Assembly: GCA_036824045.1 (NCBI GenBank) | Contig: DAITAZ010000019.1 | Span: forward strand, 6,722 to 70,721 | DNA: 64,000 bases | Origin: DAITAZ01 sp036824045 | GTDB taxonomy: Bacteria > Pseudomonadota > Gammaproteobacteria > Burkholderiales > Rhodocyclaceae | Reading direction: 5' to 3' | Shown here: piece after piece, positions 41,934-50,190 of the stretch | Position numbering within the stretch: position 1 is the first letter of the stretch | How the letters are laid out: every line of letters starts with the position of its first letter | The notes under the pieces: generated by a model | What the model saw: only the letters and a program-made list of their open reading frames with translations | The model's database searches: none | What the model was told of the DNA's origin: nothing | Program-made: the position numbers and the translations under genes

Positions 41934-44006
41934 ATGTTCTCCGCGATTTCCCAGCAAGCTTTCGCTCGGCACCTGCGGCGGGTGTATGGCTGGTACACGG
42001 TTGGGTTCATCCTCTTTCTGACGCTCTTGACCTCGCTGGAGCAGGTGGGGTTATCCAAGCGCTGGATCGGCTATTCCTTTCTCCTGGCCACGGTGGCGCT
42101 GTACGCCGCCATTGGCATCCTGAGCCGCACCTCGGATCTCGCGGAATACTACGTCGCCGGGCGCCGGGTTCCCGCCGTCTATAACGGCATGGCCATTGGC
42201 GCCGATTGGATGAGCGCCGCCTCCTTCATCGGCCTGGCCGGCACCTTGTACCTTTCCGGCTATGCGGGCCTGGCTTTCGTGATGGGCTGGACCGGGGGCT
42301 ATTGCCTGGTGGCATTGCTGTTGGCCCCGTATCTGCGGCGCTTCGGCGAGTTCACCATTCCTGATTTTCTCGGTGCCCGCTACGGGGGGAGTCTGCCTCG
42401 CCTGCTGGGGGTGGTGGCCACCGTGCTGTGCTCGTTTACCTATGTGGTGGCGCAGATCTATGGCGTGGGCCTCATCACCACCCGTCTCACCGGTGTTTCC
42501 TTCGAGCTCGGGATTTTCCTTGGGCTTGGAGGCATTTTGGTCTGCTCGTTCCTTGGTGGCATGCGTGCGGTCACCTGGACCCAGGTAGCCCAGTACATCA
42601 TTCTCATCGTTGCATACATGATTCCCGTGGTGTGGCTGGCGGCCAAGCACACCCATGTGCCGCTCCCGCAGATCGTGTATGGCTCGGTGCTCGAAAAAGT
42701 TTCGGAGCGGGAGCGGCAATTGGTGGCCGACCCCAGGGAACACGAAGTTCAGGACGTGTTTCGGGGGCGGGCTGCGGATTACGAGGCCAAGCTCAGGGAC
42801 GTCCGCGGATCGCTGTCGGCCGAACGGGCAGCCGCAGTCCAGCAGGTTGAGCGCCTCAAGAACGGAGGGGCGCCTGCCGCCCAGATTCACCGGGCAGAGC
42901 GTGCATTGGCCAGTTTGCCCAAGGACGAGGCCGCCGCCCGGGCCGCCTGGACCCGCGCCATGACTGCAGCGGAGGCCCGTTCCCGGCCCCTTGCCGGTAT
43001 GCCGCCCCATGCCGAGCCGTTCCCCGGTCGGGACGAAGCCGAGCAGGGCGCGGCGCGCAAGAATTTCCTCGCGCTGGTGTTCTGCCTGATGGTGGGTACC
43101 GCAGCGCTCCCCCATATCCTCACGCGGTACTACACCACGCCCAGTGTTCGCGAGGCGCGGGAGTCGGTCGTGTGGTCGGCGCTGTTCATCTTCCTGCTCT
43201 ACATCACCGCGCCAGCCTTTGCGGTACTGGTGAAATATGAAGTTTTCAGCAATCTGGTCGGGCAGGATATCTCCCGTCTTCCCGAGTGGATTGCCAAATG
43301 GTCGGCAGTAGACCGCAGCCTGCTCTCAGTGACCGACGTTAACGGGGACGGCATCCTTCAACTGGGTGAAATGGCCATCGACGGTGACATCGTCGTCCTG
43401 GCTACGCCCGAGATGGTGGGGCTACCTTACGTCATCTCCGGCCTCATTGCCGCGGGCGGTTTGGCCGCTGCGTTGTCCACCGCCGATGGCCTGTTGCTCA
43501 CCATTGCGAGTGCGCTCTCCCACGACTTTTATTACAAGATGGTCGATCCCCAGGCCACCACCCAGCGCCGTGTCGTGATTTCAAAGATGTTGCTGGTGGT
43601 GGTGGCTCTGTGCGCAGCCTGGATGGCCACGCAGAAACCCGCGGACATCCTGTTTCTGGTTTCCGCGGCTTTTTCGCTTGCCGCTGCCGGTTTCTTTCCC
43701 GCGCTGGTATGCGGGATCTTCTGGCGCCGGGCTAACAAGTGGGGTGCAGCGGCGGGGATGCTGGTAGGGCTGGGGGTGACGTTTGGCTACATGTGTCTTA
43801 CCCAGCCGTGGCTGCGCTCCGTGTTCCAGGTGAGCGTACCGCTCAGCGAAGCGATCATCTGGGACATCCAGCCCATTTCGGCAGGCGTCTTCGGGGTGCC
43901 TCTCGGGTTCATGGCCAATATCGTGGTGAGCTTGCTGACGCCAGCACCGGGCCCGGAAATCGATTACCTGCTCGCCCGGGTTCGCTCACCCACTCCGGGC
44001 CCGTGA
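41934..44006 (+). CDS. Large Na+/solute symporter of the VC_2705 subfamily with inserted cytoplasmic domain
   Basis: The 690-residue protein has about 13 membrane helices and SSSF signatures (ADWMSAASFIGLAGTLYLSGY, LPYVISGLIAAGGLAAALSTADGLLLTIASALSHDFYYK). Between helices, residues about 250-370 form a charged helical insertion (EKVSERERQLVADPREHEVQ onward), making it roughly 100 residues longer than ActP-type carriers. Residues 468-479 (DVNGDGILQLGE) fit a canonical EF-hand loop. Relatives near acs carry acetate or other monocarboxylates; that substrate is inferred. The ATG directly follows the stop of a short upstream frame. Confidence 0.88.
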   Translation: MFSAISQQAFARHLRRVYGWYTVGFILFLTLLTSLEQVGLSKRWIGYSFLLATVALYAAIGILSRTSDLAEYYVAGRRVPAVYNGMAIGADWMSAASFIGLAGTLYLSGYAGLAFVMGWTGGYCLVALLLAPYLRRFGEFTIPDFLGARYGGSLPRLLGVVATVLCSFTYVVAQIYGVGLITTRLTGVSFELGIFLGLGGILVCSFLGGMRAVTWTQVAQYIILIVAYMIPVVWLAAKHTHVPLPQIVYGSVLEKVSERERQLVADPREHEVQDVFRGRAADYEAKLRDVRGSLSAERAAAVQQVERLKNGGAPAAQIHRAERALASLPKDEAAARAAWTRAMTAAEARSRPLAGMPPHAEPFPGRDEAEQGAARKNFLALVFCLMVGTAALPHILTRYYTTPSVREARESVVWSALFIFLLYITAPAFAVLVKYEVFSNLVGQDISRLPEWIAKWSAVDRSLLSVTDVNGDGILQLGEMAIDGDIVVLATPEMVGLPYVISGLIAAGGLAAALSTADGLLLTIASALSHDFYYKMVDPQATTQRRVVISKMLLVVVALCAAWMATQKPADILFLVSAAFSLAAAGFFPALVCGIFWRRANKWGAAAGMLVGLGVTFGYMCLTQPWLRSVFQVSVPLSEAIIWDIQPISAGVFGVPLGFMANIVVSLLTPAPGPEIDYLLARVRSPTPGP

Positions 44007-44025
44007 CACTTGAGCGCGGCGATAC

Positions 44026-44055
44026 TTGGCGAAAGGCGTTTCAGTGGCCTATAAT
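44026..44055 (+). promoter_or_regulatory. Promoter of tRNA-Ser
   Basis: TTGGCG (44026-44031) and a perfect TATAAT (44050-44055) are separated by 18 bases, about 41 bases upstream of the mature tRNA. Confidence 0.75.
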
Positions 44056-44058
44056 GCT

Positions 44059-44094
44059 GAGCTTCGCGGACGGCAAGCCCTGACCGCGAAGCTC
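44059..44094 (+). repeat. Hairpin in the tRNA-Ser leader
   Basis: GAGCTTCGCGG (44059-44069) and CCGCGAAGCTC (44084-44094) are perfect 11-base arms with a 14-base loop. The hairpin ends one base before the mature tRNA 5' end, so it would be adjacent to the RNase P cleavage site. Confidence 0.6.
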
Positions 44095-44095
44095 A

Positions 44096-44188
44096 GGAGA
44101 GATGACCGAGTGGTTGAAGGTGCACGCCTGGAAAGCGTGTGTACGGCTTATCACCGTACCGAGGGTTCGAATCCCTCTCTCTCCGCCA
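44096..44188 (+). tRNA. tRNA-Ser (anticodon GGA)
   Basis: The cloverleaf can be folded by eye. The acceptor stem GGAGAGA pairs with TCTCTCC (44178-44184), followed by discriminator G and an encoded CCA. The anticodon stem CACGC/GCGTG encloses CT-GGA-AA with GGA at 44130-44132. A long variable arm (tgtacggcttatcaccgtac) and GGTTCGAATCC T-loop complete a class II tRNA. It reads UCC and UCU. It has its own promoter, leader hairpin and terminator. Confidence 0.97.
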
Positions 44189-44198
44189 GGAATTCCGA

Positions 44199-44225
44199 AA
44201 GCCCGCTGTTTCAGCGGGCTTTTTC
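44199..44225. terminator. Terminator after tRNA-Ser
   Basis: AAGCCCGCTG-TT-TCAGCGGGCTT is followed by T residues. It overlaps the 3' end of the convergent ada gene, whose last codons run through it. Confidence 0.85.
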
Positions 44226-45401
44226 GTTTCTTCCCTCCGTGTTTCCCTTGCTGTCGGTCGTCTCCTCCAGCGTGGCAGCGTGCGGCGCCACTTTTGTGGG
44301 GTACCGTGCTTCTTTCGTTTCAGCCGCTGTCTCCAACGACCAGGCTTCCCGTTCGAGGAGTGCCTTCTTTCGAGCCAGGCCCCAGCGATAGCCGGCGAGG
44401 CCGCCGTCCTGACGGACGGCCCGGTGGCAGGGCACGGCGACGGCCAGCCGGTTTGCGGCGCAGGCATTGGCGATGGCCCGTACCGACCCGGGGCGACCCA
44501 CCCGTTTGGCAAGTTCGGTGTAGCTAATGCGCTCGCCCGGGGGGACCGCGCATAGCGCGTGCCACACCCGTTGCTGGAATAACGTGCCTCGCAGGTCGAG
44601 GGGAAGTTGCAACCCGCATTCCGGGTGTTCCACTAACGTGATCACCTGGGAAACCCATGCGCTAAAGTCGGAGCCGGCCGCGCTCAGGGTGGCGTGGGGA
44701 AATCGGGCGTGCAACTCGGTATTCAGGGCATCCGTGTCGTCGCCGAGCAGTATGGTGCAGATGCCCCGGGCAGTGGCCCCAACCAGGAGCCAGCCAAGCG
44801 AGCAGCGCCCGGTGGCGAATCGGATATGTTCGCCTCTGCCGCCCCGGCGGAAGGTGCCGGGCGTCATGCCCAGGCCTTGTTCCCGCGTGCCATAGAGGGG
44901 TGCCGTTGACCCATAGCCGGCGTCGAGTACCGCGTCCACCACACGGGTGCTCCCGGGCAGCGCGGACTGCAAGCGCCGGGCACGGAGCGCCGAGGCATAG
45001 GCCTTCGGCGTCAGGCCGGTGTGGGCTTTAAAGATACGGTGGGTGTGGTGCGGGCTGAGGCCTGCGTGGGCGGCGAGGGTGGCCAGATCTGGCGGTGTCT
45101 CGGCAGATTCGATGAGCTGGCAGAGGCGGCCCACGAGTTCGCCCTGGCGCTGGGCGAGCGGAGGCAGATCGGGGCGGCAGCGGCGGCAGGGCCTGAAACC
45201 CGCAGCTTGGGCAGCAGCAGCGGTGGGGTGGAACTCCACGTTGTCGGGCAAGGGGGTGCGTGCCCCGCAGGAGGGGCGGCAGTACACCCCCGTGGTGCGG
45301 ACTGCGTAGCAGAATGCGCCGTCCGCTCGGGCATCCCGCGCCAGCACCGCTGCCCAGCGGGGGTCCGCCTGGATGGCCAGCGCATGGGCACCTGGAGTCA
45401 T
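44211..45401 (-). CDS. ada: Bifunctional DNA repair/transcription regulator Ada
   Basis: From the ATG at 45401 (GAGG eight bases upstream; the ATG at 45407 abuts the ribosome-binding site) the protein is 396 residues. The N-terminal Ada domain has four zinc cysteines in VYCRPSC and RPCRRC (residues 41, 45, 72, 75), the first being the methylphosphotriester acceptor. An AraC-type DNA-binding domain follows at about 90-190. The C-terminal O6-methylguanine methyltransferase has Cys325 in AVPCHRAV and GGLAGYRWG. It repairs and senses methylated DNA. The last 50 residues (ETAAETKEARYPTK onward) are a non-conserved tail reaching into the tRNA terminator. Confidence 0.94.
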   Translation of the reverse strand: MTPGAHALAIQADPRWAAVLARDARADGAFCYAVRTTGVYCRPSCGARTPLPDNVEFHPTAAAAQAAGFRPCRRCRPDLPPLAQRQGELVGRLCQLIESAETPPDLATLAAHAGLSPHHTHRIFKAHTGLTPKAYASALRARRLQSALPGSTRVVDAVLDAGYGSTAPLYGTREQGLGMTPGTFRRGGRGEHIRFATGRCSLGWLLVGATARGICTILLGDDTDALNTELHARFPHATLSAAGSDFSAWVSQVITLVEHPECGLQLPLDLRGTLFQQRVWHALCAVPPGERISYTELAKRVGRPGSVRAIANACAANRLAVAVPCHRAVRQDGGLAGYRWGLARKKALLEREAWSLETAAETKEARYPTKVAPHAATLEETTDSKGNTEGRNEKAR

Positions 45402-45501
45402 GGGCATTTCCTCAAGTGGGGGGTGATGGCCGCACTTTAGGACGTGTTGAACCGCTGCGCACCTCTGTTCTTGCTTTCAAATTCTGGCGGGGCGAACCGG
45501 T

Positions 45502-46311
45502 TCAGTCGCTGCCGGCTTCGTCGTCGCTCCGGCGCCAGCTCATGGCCCAGCCATAGAGTCCGACGCACCCCAGCATGAGGGGGAGAATGCCGAACACCAG
45601 GTAGAGAACGGGCAGGAGCAGCAGCGAAAACTCCACCAGCAGCAGCGCGTGGCTCAAGGCCTGGAATGGTACGGCAGCGGCCAGAAAGGCCAGGGACAAG
45701 GTGGTCAGCGCCGCCTTCTGCCACAGGGCGAAGCCAAAGACGTAGTAGATGAGCCCGTGCACCCATGGCAGGACCAGCATCATCCACAAACCGCCGACCA
45801 ACTGGCTGTTGAGGTAGTCCGGCACTGAATACGGGAAGGCTGCGGGGATGGTGGCAAAGAACGCCAGTGCGCTGACCTGGATGACCGCGACGAACACCAC
45901 CAGGTAACGGGCGGGGAGCCAGGCTTCGTCGAGCCAGCGGGAGCCGATCAGGGCGATGCCGGTGACTGCCGCGATGCTCCACCATTCCAGGGTGCTTGGC
46001 ACCCTGGAGGGCAGGGCGAGCCACGGTAGTGCCAGGCCGAGCCAGCCGCCGTCGGCGCTGGAGCGGGTGACCTCGCCGCCCAGTTCCAGCAATGGGAGCC
46101 ACATCTGGAACATGCTTGCCCACACCTCGGCCAGCGGCCCGCGTCCGGCCCAGACAAGCAGATCGAATACCGCGGGCAGCAGCAGCACGCTCAACCAGCG
46201 CTGCGCGGGGAACTCCAGCCGGTGGATGGCACGGTGGGGCGCAATGCGGCGGCCGCTGATATTGGTGGCAGAAAGCTCCCGCAGCCGGGCGGGTTTGGGC
46301 CATTGATTCAT
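45502..46311 (-). CDS. Polytopic membrane protein of the polysaccharide cluster, family not recognised
   Basis: The 269-residue protein starts MNQWPKPARLRELSATN and has about six hydrophobic segments spread over its length, ending in a charged tail SWRRSDDEAGSD. No catalytic motif is recognised. It is the last gene of a same-strand row (GT2, bactofilin-like, hydrolase-like, deacetylase-like, YaiO-like) and starts 25 bases after the YaiO-like gene. A role in assembling or anchoring the export machinery is possible from position only. The longer frame to 46425 overlaps the YaiO gene and is rejected. Confidence 0.7.
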   Translation of the reverse strand: MNQWPKPARLRELSATNISGRRIAPHRAIHRLEFPAQRWLSVLLLPAVFDLLVWAGRGPLAEVWASMFQMWLPLLELGGEVTRSSADGGWLGLALPWLALPSRVPSTLEWWSIAAVTGIALIGSRWLDEAWLPARYLVVFVAVIQVSALAFFATIPAAFPYSVPDYLNSQLVGGLWMMLVLPWVHGLIYYVFGFALWQKAALTTLSLAFLAAAVPFQALSHALLLVEFSLLLLPVLYLVFGILPLMLGCVGLYGWAMSWRRSDDEAGSD

Positions 46312-46336
46312 GGTGAGACTCGAGGTGGCCAGGGGG

Positions 46337-47155
46337 TCAGTAGTCGGCAAACACGGCAAATTCGCCGCCGCGGCGGTTGTAGCTGGGGTTGGTGTAACGC
46401 TCGGCGCGCAGGGAGATGCCGGCATCCCGGGTGATCCAGTGCCGCCAGTTAACCGAGGCCTCCTTGCTGGAGAAGTCGCTGATGGTCTTGTCGCTCCCCA
46501 GCAGTTGATAGGCTTCCCGCCCCGCTTCCATGCGCAACGTCAGTTGGCTGTGCTGGTGTCGGCCCAGGGTCAGTGCGCCGAACGCACGGTTCGCTGTCAC
46601 ACCGCCGGGGTTGCTGCGGTTGAAGCGCAAGCCCCCTTCAGCGATCACGGGCGCGTTCTCGAAGTAATAGGCGGCACCCAAGTGCAACACGTTGTCCTGG
46701 TGGCCGTCCTTGGCCCGGTAATAGCCCAGGCCCACGCTGGCATCCAGGTTGGCGGCGGGCAGCAATTTGCGATGGAGGAAGACGTCTGTTCGGAAACGGG
46801 GCAGGAAGAACCCGCCGGAACTGGTACCCGCAGCGGCGGTCGCGTACCAGCGCTCGTCGAAGACACGGGTGAAGCCGGCACCGACGAACACCCCCCGGTC
46901 GCCGAAGTGGTTCTGGCGGCTCACTTCCGCATTCAGGCCCAAGGTGGCGCCGTATTGCCAGTGGGCGCGCAGATACTGGTCGTTCCAATTCTGATTGCCG
47001 TCGGACAGCAAGGCGCGGCTGACGCCGACCTGGGTGTAGCCGTTGACCCGCAATTCACTGTCGGCGGCGGTGGTCTGGGCGCAAACGGATGTGGTGAGCG
47101 GCAGCAAGGCGGCTAGCAGAACGGCCTGGGGCCGCAGACGGGACTGGGGTGTCAT
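46337..47155 (-). CDS. YaiO-family outer-membrane beta-barrel protein
   Basis: The 272-residue protein has a signal peptide (QAVLLAALLPLTTSVCA) and then many short amphipathic strands with aromatic ends, such as LRVNGYTQVGVSRALL, YLRAHWQYGATLGLNAEVSR, DERWYATAAAGTSSGG and a terminal FAVFADY ending in Tyr. This fits YaiO-type barrels found in exopolysaccharide clusters. It is the only outer-membrane candidate in the cluster and could be the export pore (inference). The start at 47155 gives a proper signal peptide. It lies 111 bases downstream of the first deacetylase-like gene. Confidence 0.78.
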   Translation of the reverse strand: MTPQSRLRPQAVLLAALLPLTTSVCAQTTAADSELRVNGYTQVGVSRALLSDGNQNWNDQYLRAHWQYGATLGLNAEVSRQNHFGDRGVFVGAGFTRVFDERWYATAAAGTSSGGFFLPRFRTDVFLHRKLLPAANLDASVGLGYYRAKDGHQDNVLHLGAAYYFENAPVIAEGGLRFNRSNPGGVTANRAFGALTLGRHQHSQLTLRMEAGREAYQLLGSDKTISDFSSKEASVNWRHWITRDAGISLRAERYTNPSYNRRGGEFAVFADY

Positions 47156-47266
47156 GACGGGTGCCTCAATTCGACATACCTGGGGAACTGGCGGGGCGCT
47201 TTCGGATGAGCGTGCCAAGGCGTGGGGCGTCGTGGATCATGGGTGCGCGTGCAGGCTTCCGGATGC

Positions 47267-49153
47267 TTAACGGTCGGTAACCCGGGCCCTGAAGATCAAC
47301 TCCGCGTCGCCCTTGGCGCGAACCAGCCAATAGGCGCCGGTATTCGAAACCTCCGCGTTGCCCTTGGCCACCGACGGTCTGCCAAAGCGGCCCGTGGGCA
47401 GGCGCCAGGCCTGACTGGCGAGACTGCGCGGATGGGTCGCACTGATGGTGATCTCACCGGCGGGCTCGGCGCGGATGGACCAGGTCACCTGCATGCGCTC
47501 GTTCTGGTATTGGCCCACCTCGGTCATGGTGTACCAGAGGAACTTGCCTTGCTTCTTCAACTCGGCGGTCTTGTCCAGCCACTGGTCAATGGCGTTGGGG
47601 AAGAAGAGCAGGCCGGGGGGATGGAAGTAGACCAGCCGTATCGAACCCGTCTGGGCGGCGTAGTCTGAAAGCTCCCGCATCCAGCGGGAGACATCGGTTT
47701 CCCGCACGCCAGCCTTGATCATTTCCTCGAAGGAGGCGTTGCCGCCCATGATCATCACCGGAAAGGCCCACATGTCGCTGAAGGAGCGCTTGTCCTCCCG
47801 ATAGGTTCGGGTGGCACCCATGCCGGAGTTGCCGGTGAAGTAGTAGGCGTTCATCTTGTGGGCGCGCAGCCACTCCGTGACCCACAGGGGCTGATTGCCC
47901 AGGGGGGCGGAGTACTCGGTCATGGGCTGTTTGGTGACCGCTTCGATGGCCTCCTTGTTGCGCACCAGGAAGGGCTCGAAATCCTTGCGGTTGTTGTCGG
48001 AGAGGTTGAAGCCGAAGTAGTCGTGGATCCATCCGCCGTGGCTGGCCACCCGGTCGCCCCGCTGGGCGAAGAAACGCAGCCACTCCTGCGTCTCCGGGTT
48101 GCCTGGCACGTTGAGGCCCAAGCTGTCGTTGAAGGCCTTGGTGTCCGGCCCGGCGGTGAGGTGCACCGAGTACGGGCCCTGCTCGAAGATGCGTGTGGCC
48201 TTGATCTTGCGCAGCGCCGGCAGGGAGGCGTTGGAGTCGATGTGCCAGTTCATCACCAGCCCGCCCACGCCGTTGGGCACGTTGTCCAGGGTGGGCAGTT
48301 GCAGCATTTCCCGCGAGAAGTACTGGAGGAAGCCGTGTAGCAGCAGTCCGTCGGTACGGGTCTTCAGGTAGCCCAGGGGGACGTTCACGTACAGCACCTT
48401 GCCGGCGCCGTGGTTGCGCTGGCCCGCCAGGATGCTGCCATCGGCGCCCTGCATCAGGGGCGTACCGGCGTAGGGGCCGCGGGTGGTGAAATGGGGATAA
48501 CGGATGGCTTCTTCCGCGTAGCCCAGCAGGCGCACCTGTTTCTGGCCATGGGCCTGGGGCGGGGCCGGGCCGTCGGCCTTGGTCATCGGATAGGTATACT
48601 TGCCCGGCGGTACGCGTAGCGCGTGCATGAACTGACCACTGGTGATGAGTTCATTGACCGCCGTGGTCTTGTCCTTGAGTTCATCGTAGAGCGCGTAGTC
48701 CACGCCGACGAGGGCGGACAGGCGGGACTTGCCCGGAGCGAAGGCCTTGTTGGGGAAGGTGAGGGTGGCGGCGTCATACACCACCATCAGCTTGCCGCCG
48801 TTCTTCACGTAGGCGTCCAGGGCGGTAACCAGTGCGTCGGGCGCGGCGCGGTGCACGGAGTCGGGCAGGATGAGAGCGGCGAAATGCTGGGCGTTCTTGC
48901 CCCCCACCTCGCGCAGGAAATCGTTGGCCGAAACGGTGGCCAGGGGAATGCCTTCCTCCTCCGCCGCGTCGATCCAGGCGGTCAGCGCGGGCTGTTTCGG
49001 GTCCGCATCGTGGGGCAGCAGCAAACCCATGCTGTAGGCGGGGCTGGATTTGGCCCCCGCGTCTGCGGGCGCGGCCAGGGCGCTGCGGTGCGGGGCAAGC
49101 AGGCACAGTGCCACGGCCAGGGGGGCGAGCCATCGTCGCATAGCAGTGTTCAT
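47267..49153 (-). CDS. Secreted GATase-like/deacetylase-like protein, paralog 1
   Basis: The protein is about 628 residues with a signal peptide (LAPLAVALCLLAPHRSALAA). An N-terminal Rossmann/GATase-like domain holds HFAALILPDS and YVKNGGKLMVVYDAA. The central domain has MNWHIDS followed by ASHGGWIHDYFG, an Asp and two His placed like a polysaccharide deacetylase metal site but with HxxxxH spacing. A C-terminal beta-rich domain follows. The GATase plus deacetylase order recalls PelA without its hydrolase domain. It is a paralog of the protein at 53031-55223. GAGG precedes the ATG at 49153; an ATG at 49174 directly abuts the upstream stop. Confidence 0.75.
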   Translation of the reverse strand: MNTAMRRWLAPLAVALCLLAPHRSALAAPADAGAKSSPAYSMGLLLPHDADPKQPALTAWIDAAEEEGIPLATVSANDFLREVGGKNAQHFAALILPDSVHRAAPDALVTALDAYVKNGGKLMVVYDAATLTFPNKAFAPGKSRLSALVGVDYALYDELKDKTTAVNELITSGQFMHALRVPPGKYTYPMTKADGPAPPQAHGQKQVRLLGYAEEAIRYPHFTTRGPYAGTPLMQGADGSILAGQRNHGAGKVLYVNVPLGYLKTRTDGLLLHGFLQYFSREMLQLPTLDNVPNGVGGLVMNWHIDSNASLPALRKIKATRIFEQGPYSVHLTAGPDTKAFNDSLGLNVPGNPETQEWLRFFAQRGDRVASHGGWIHDYFGFNLSDNNRKDFEPFLVRNKEAIEAVTKQPMTEYSAPLGNQPLWVTEWLRAHKMNAYYFTGNSGMGATRTYREDKRSFSDMWAFPVMIMGGNASFEEMIKAGVRETDVSRWMRELSDYAAQTGSIRLVYFHPPGLLFFPNAIDQWLDKTAELKKQGKFLWYTMTEVGQYQNERMQVTWSIRAEPAGEITISATHPRSLASQAWRLPTGRFGRPSVAKGNAEVSNTGAYWLVRAKGDAELIFRARVTDR

Positions 49154-49174
49154 CAATTGGCCTCGGTTTGTCAT

Positions 49175-50188
49175 TCAGCGTATGTCCTGAGGGCAGTCAT
49201 CGGCGGACGGCCTGGGGGTGTGGTTGGCGAGTGCCTGGAAGATGGCTTCTTCCAGTACGTTCCAGCGCTCGCCATGGCGAAAGCGGGGGGCCCGGGTCAG
49301 CCAGCAGCCGATCCCCGCGCCTTGCCCCCGCTGGTGGGCTGCCTGGGCCACCAGGCCCCAGGGATAGTCGGTTTCCGCGTTGCGGAACCAGGTTCGAGCG
49401 TGCTCTCGGTACCACTGTCCAAAATCACGGGAAGCGGCCGACCCGGTTGGCAGGTTGTGGAGAATGGGGTAGAGCTGGGCCAGGGCCAGGGGGTAGAACC
49501 CCTGGTAGCTCACCGCTTCATTGCTCACCCGGTAGCTGCCGGAGGCCGGCTGCCAGAAGAGTCCGTTGATCCCGACCGCCAGGCGGTTTTGCCGATCCCG
49601 CCACGTCCGGGCGGTGTCGGCTTGCCCCAGGCGCTCGAAGTGATCAGCCACGATACCGAGCGCCGTGTAGACCTCGCAGTTGTCCATGAGCAGCGCGGTG
49701 GGGTCGTCCGCGAACACCCGATAGACGCCCAGCGGCGCATCCAGCAAGCGTTCCAGCGCGGCGGCGGCCCGCTCGAAGCTGTCCTGCCAGTGGGGCGGGA
49801 GCGGACCCGCCGCCGTGAGCGCCAGCAGTTCCAGCCACAGGGCGAGCGCAGAGTCGTCCGCATCGGCGGGTTTGCACGCCCTGGCGCCGGCATCCGTCAG
49901 GCAGTAGCGGGCGAACCGGCCATCCGCCAACTGCATGGGGAGGGCCCATTCGATCCAGCGGCGGCTGGCTTCGGTGGTCTCGAGCCCGAGTTGGCGGGCG
50001 CTCAGGAGCGCCTTGGCCGCGAAGTAGGGGTCGACGAAATCGCCCTGGCTCTGGACGGTGATGGCACCGTCGCTGCGCTGATAGTTGGCCAGTTGAATCA
50101 CTGCGGGCCGTGCGGCGCAGGCGGGGATGATCAGCGCCAGACCCGCTGCGGCGAGGCAGCCGGCCACCAGGCGGACAAGCCGGCCCAT
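49175..50188 (-). CDS. Secreted alpha/alpha-barrel glycoside hydrolase-like protein
   Basis: The 337-residue protein starts MGRLVRLVAGCLAAAGLALIIPACA, a signal peptide with a possible lipoprotein cysteine. The rest is helical repeats like a six-hairpin glycosidase: GDFVDPYFAAKALLSARQLG, DADDSALALWLELLAL, MDNCEVYTALGIVADHF, VSYQGFYPLALAQLYP. No certain catalytic pair is assigned. In cellulose, alginate and Pel systems a periplasmic hydrolase or lyase of this fold trims or clears polymer, and that role is inferred here. It starts two bases after the bactofilin-like stop. Confidence 0.7.
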   Translation of the reverse strand: MGRLVRLVAGCLAAAGLALIIPACAARPAVIQLANYQRSDGAITVQSQGDFVDPYFAAKALLSARQLGLETTEASRRWIEWALPMQLADGRFARYCLTDAGARACKPADADDSALALWLELLALTAAGPLPPHWQDSFERAAAALERLLDAPLGVYRVFADDPTALLMDNCEVYTALGIVADHFERLGQADTARTWRDRQNRLAVGINGLFWQPASGSYRVSNEAVSYQGFYPLALAQLYPILHNLPTGSAASRDFGQWYREHARTWFRNAETDYPWGLVAQAAHQRGQGAGIGCWLTRAPRFRHGERWNVLEEAIFQALANHTPRPSADDCPQDIR

Positions 50189-50190
50189 GC

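Noticed and set aside
47200..47225. TGGCACG element upstream of the YaiO-like gene on the minus strand
   Set aside because: The -24 element is perfect but the -12 region reads TCCGA, without GC at the required spacing.
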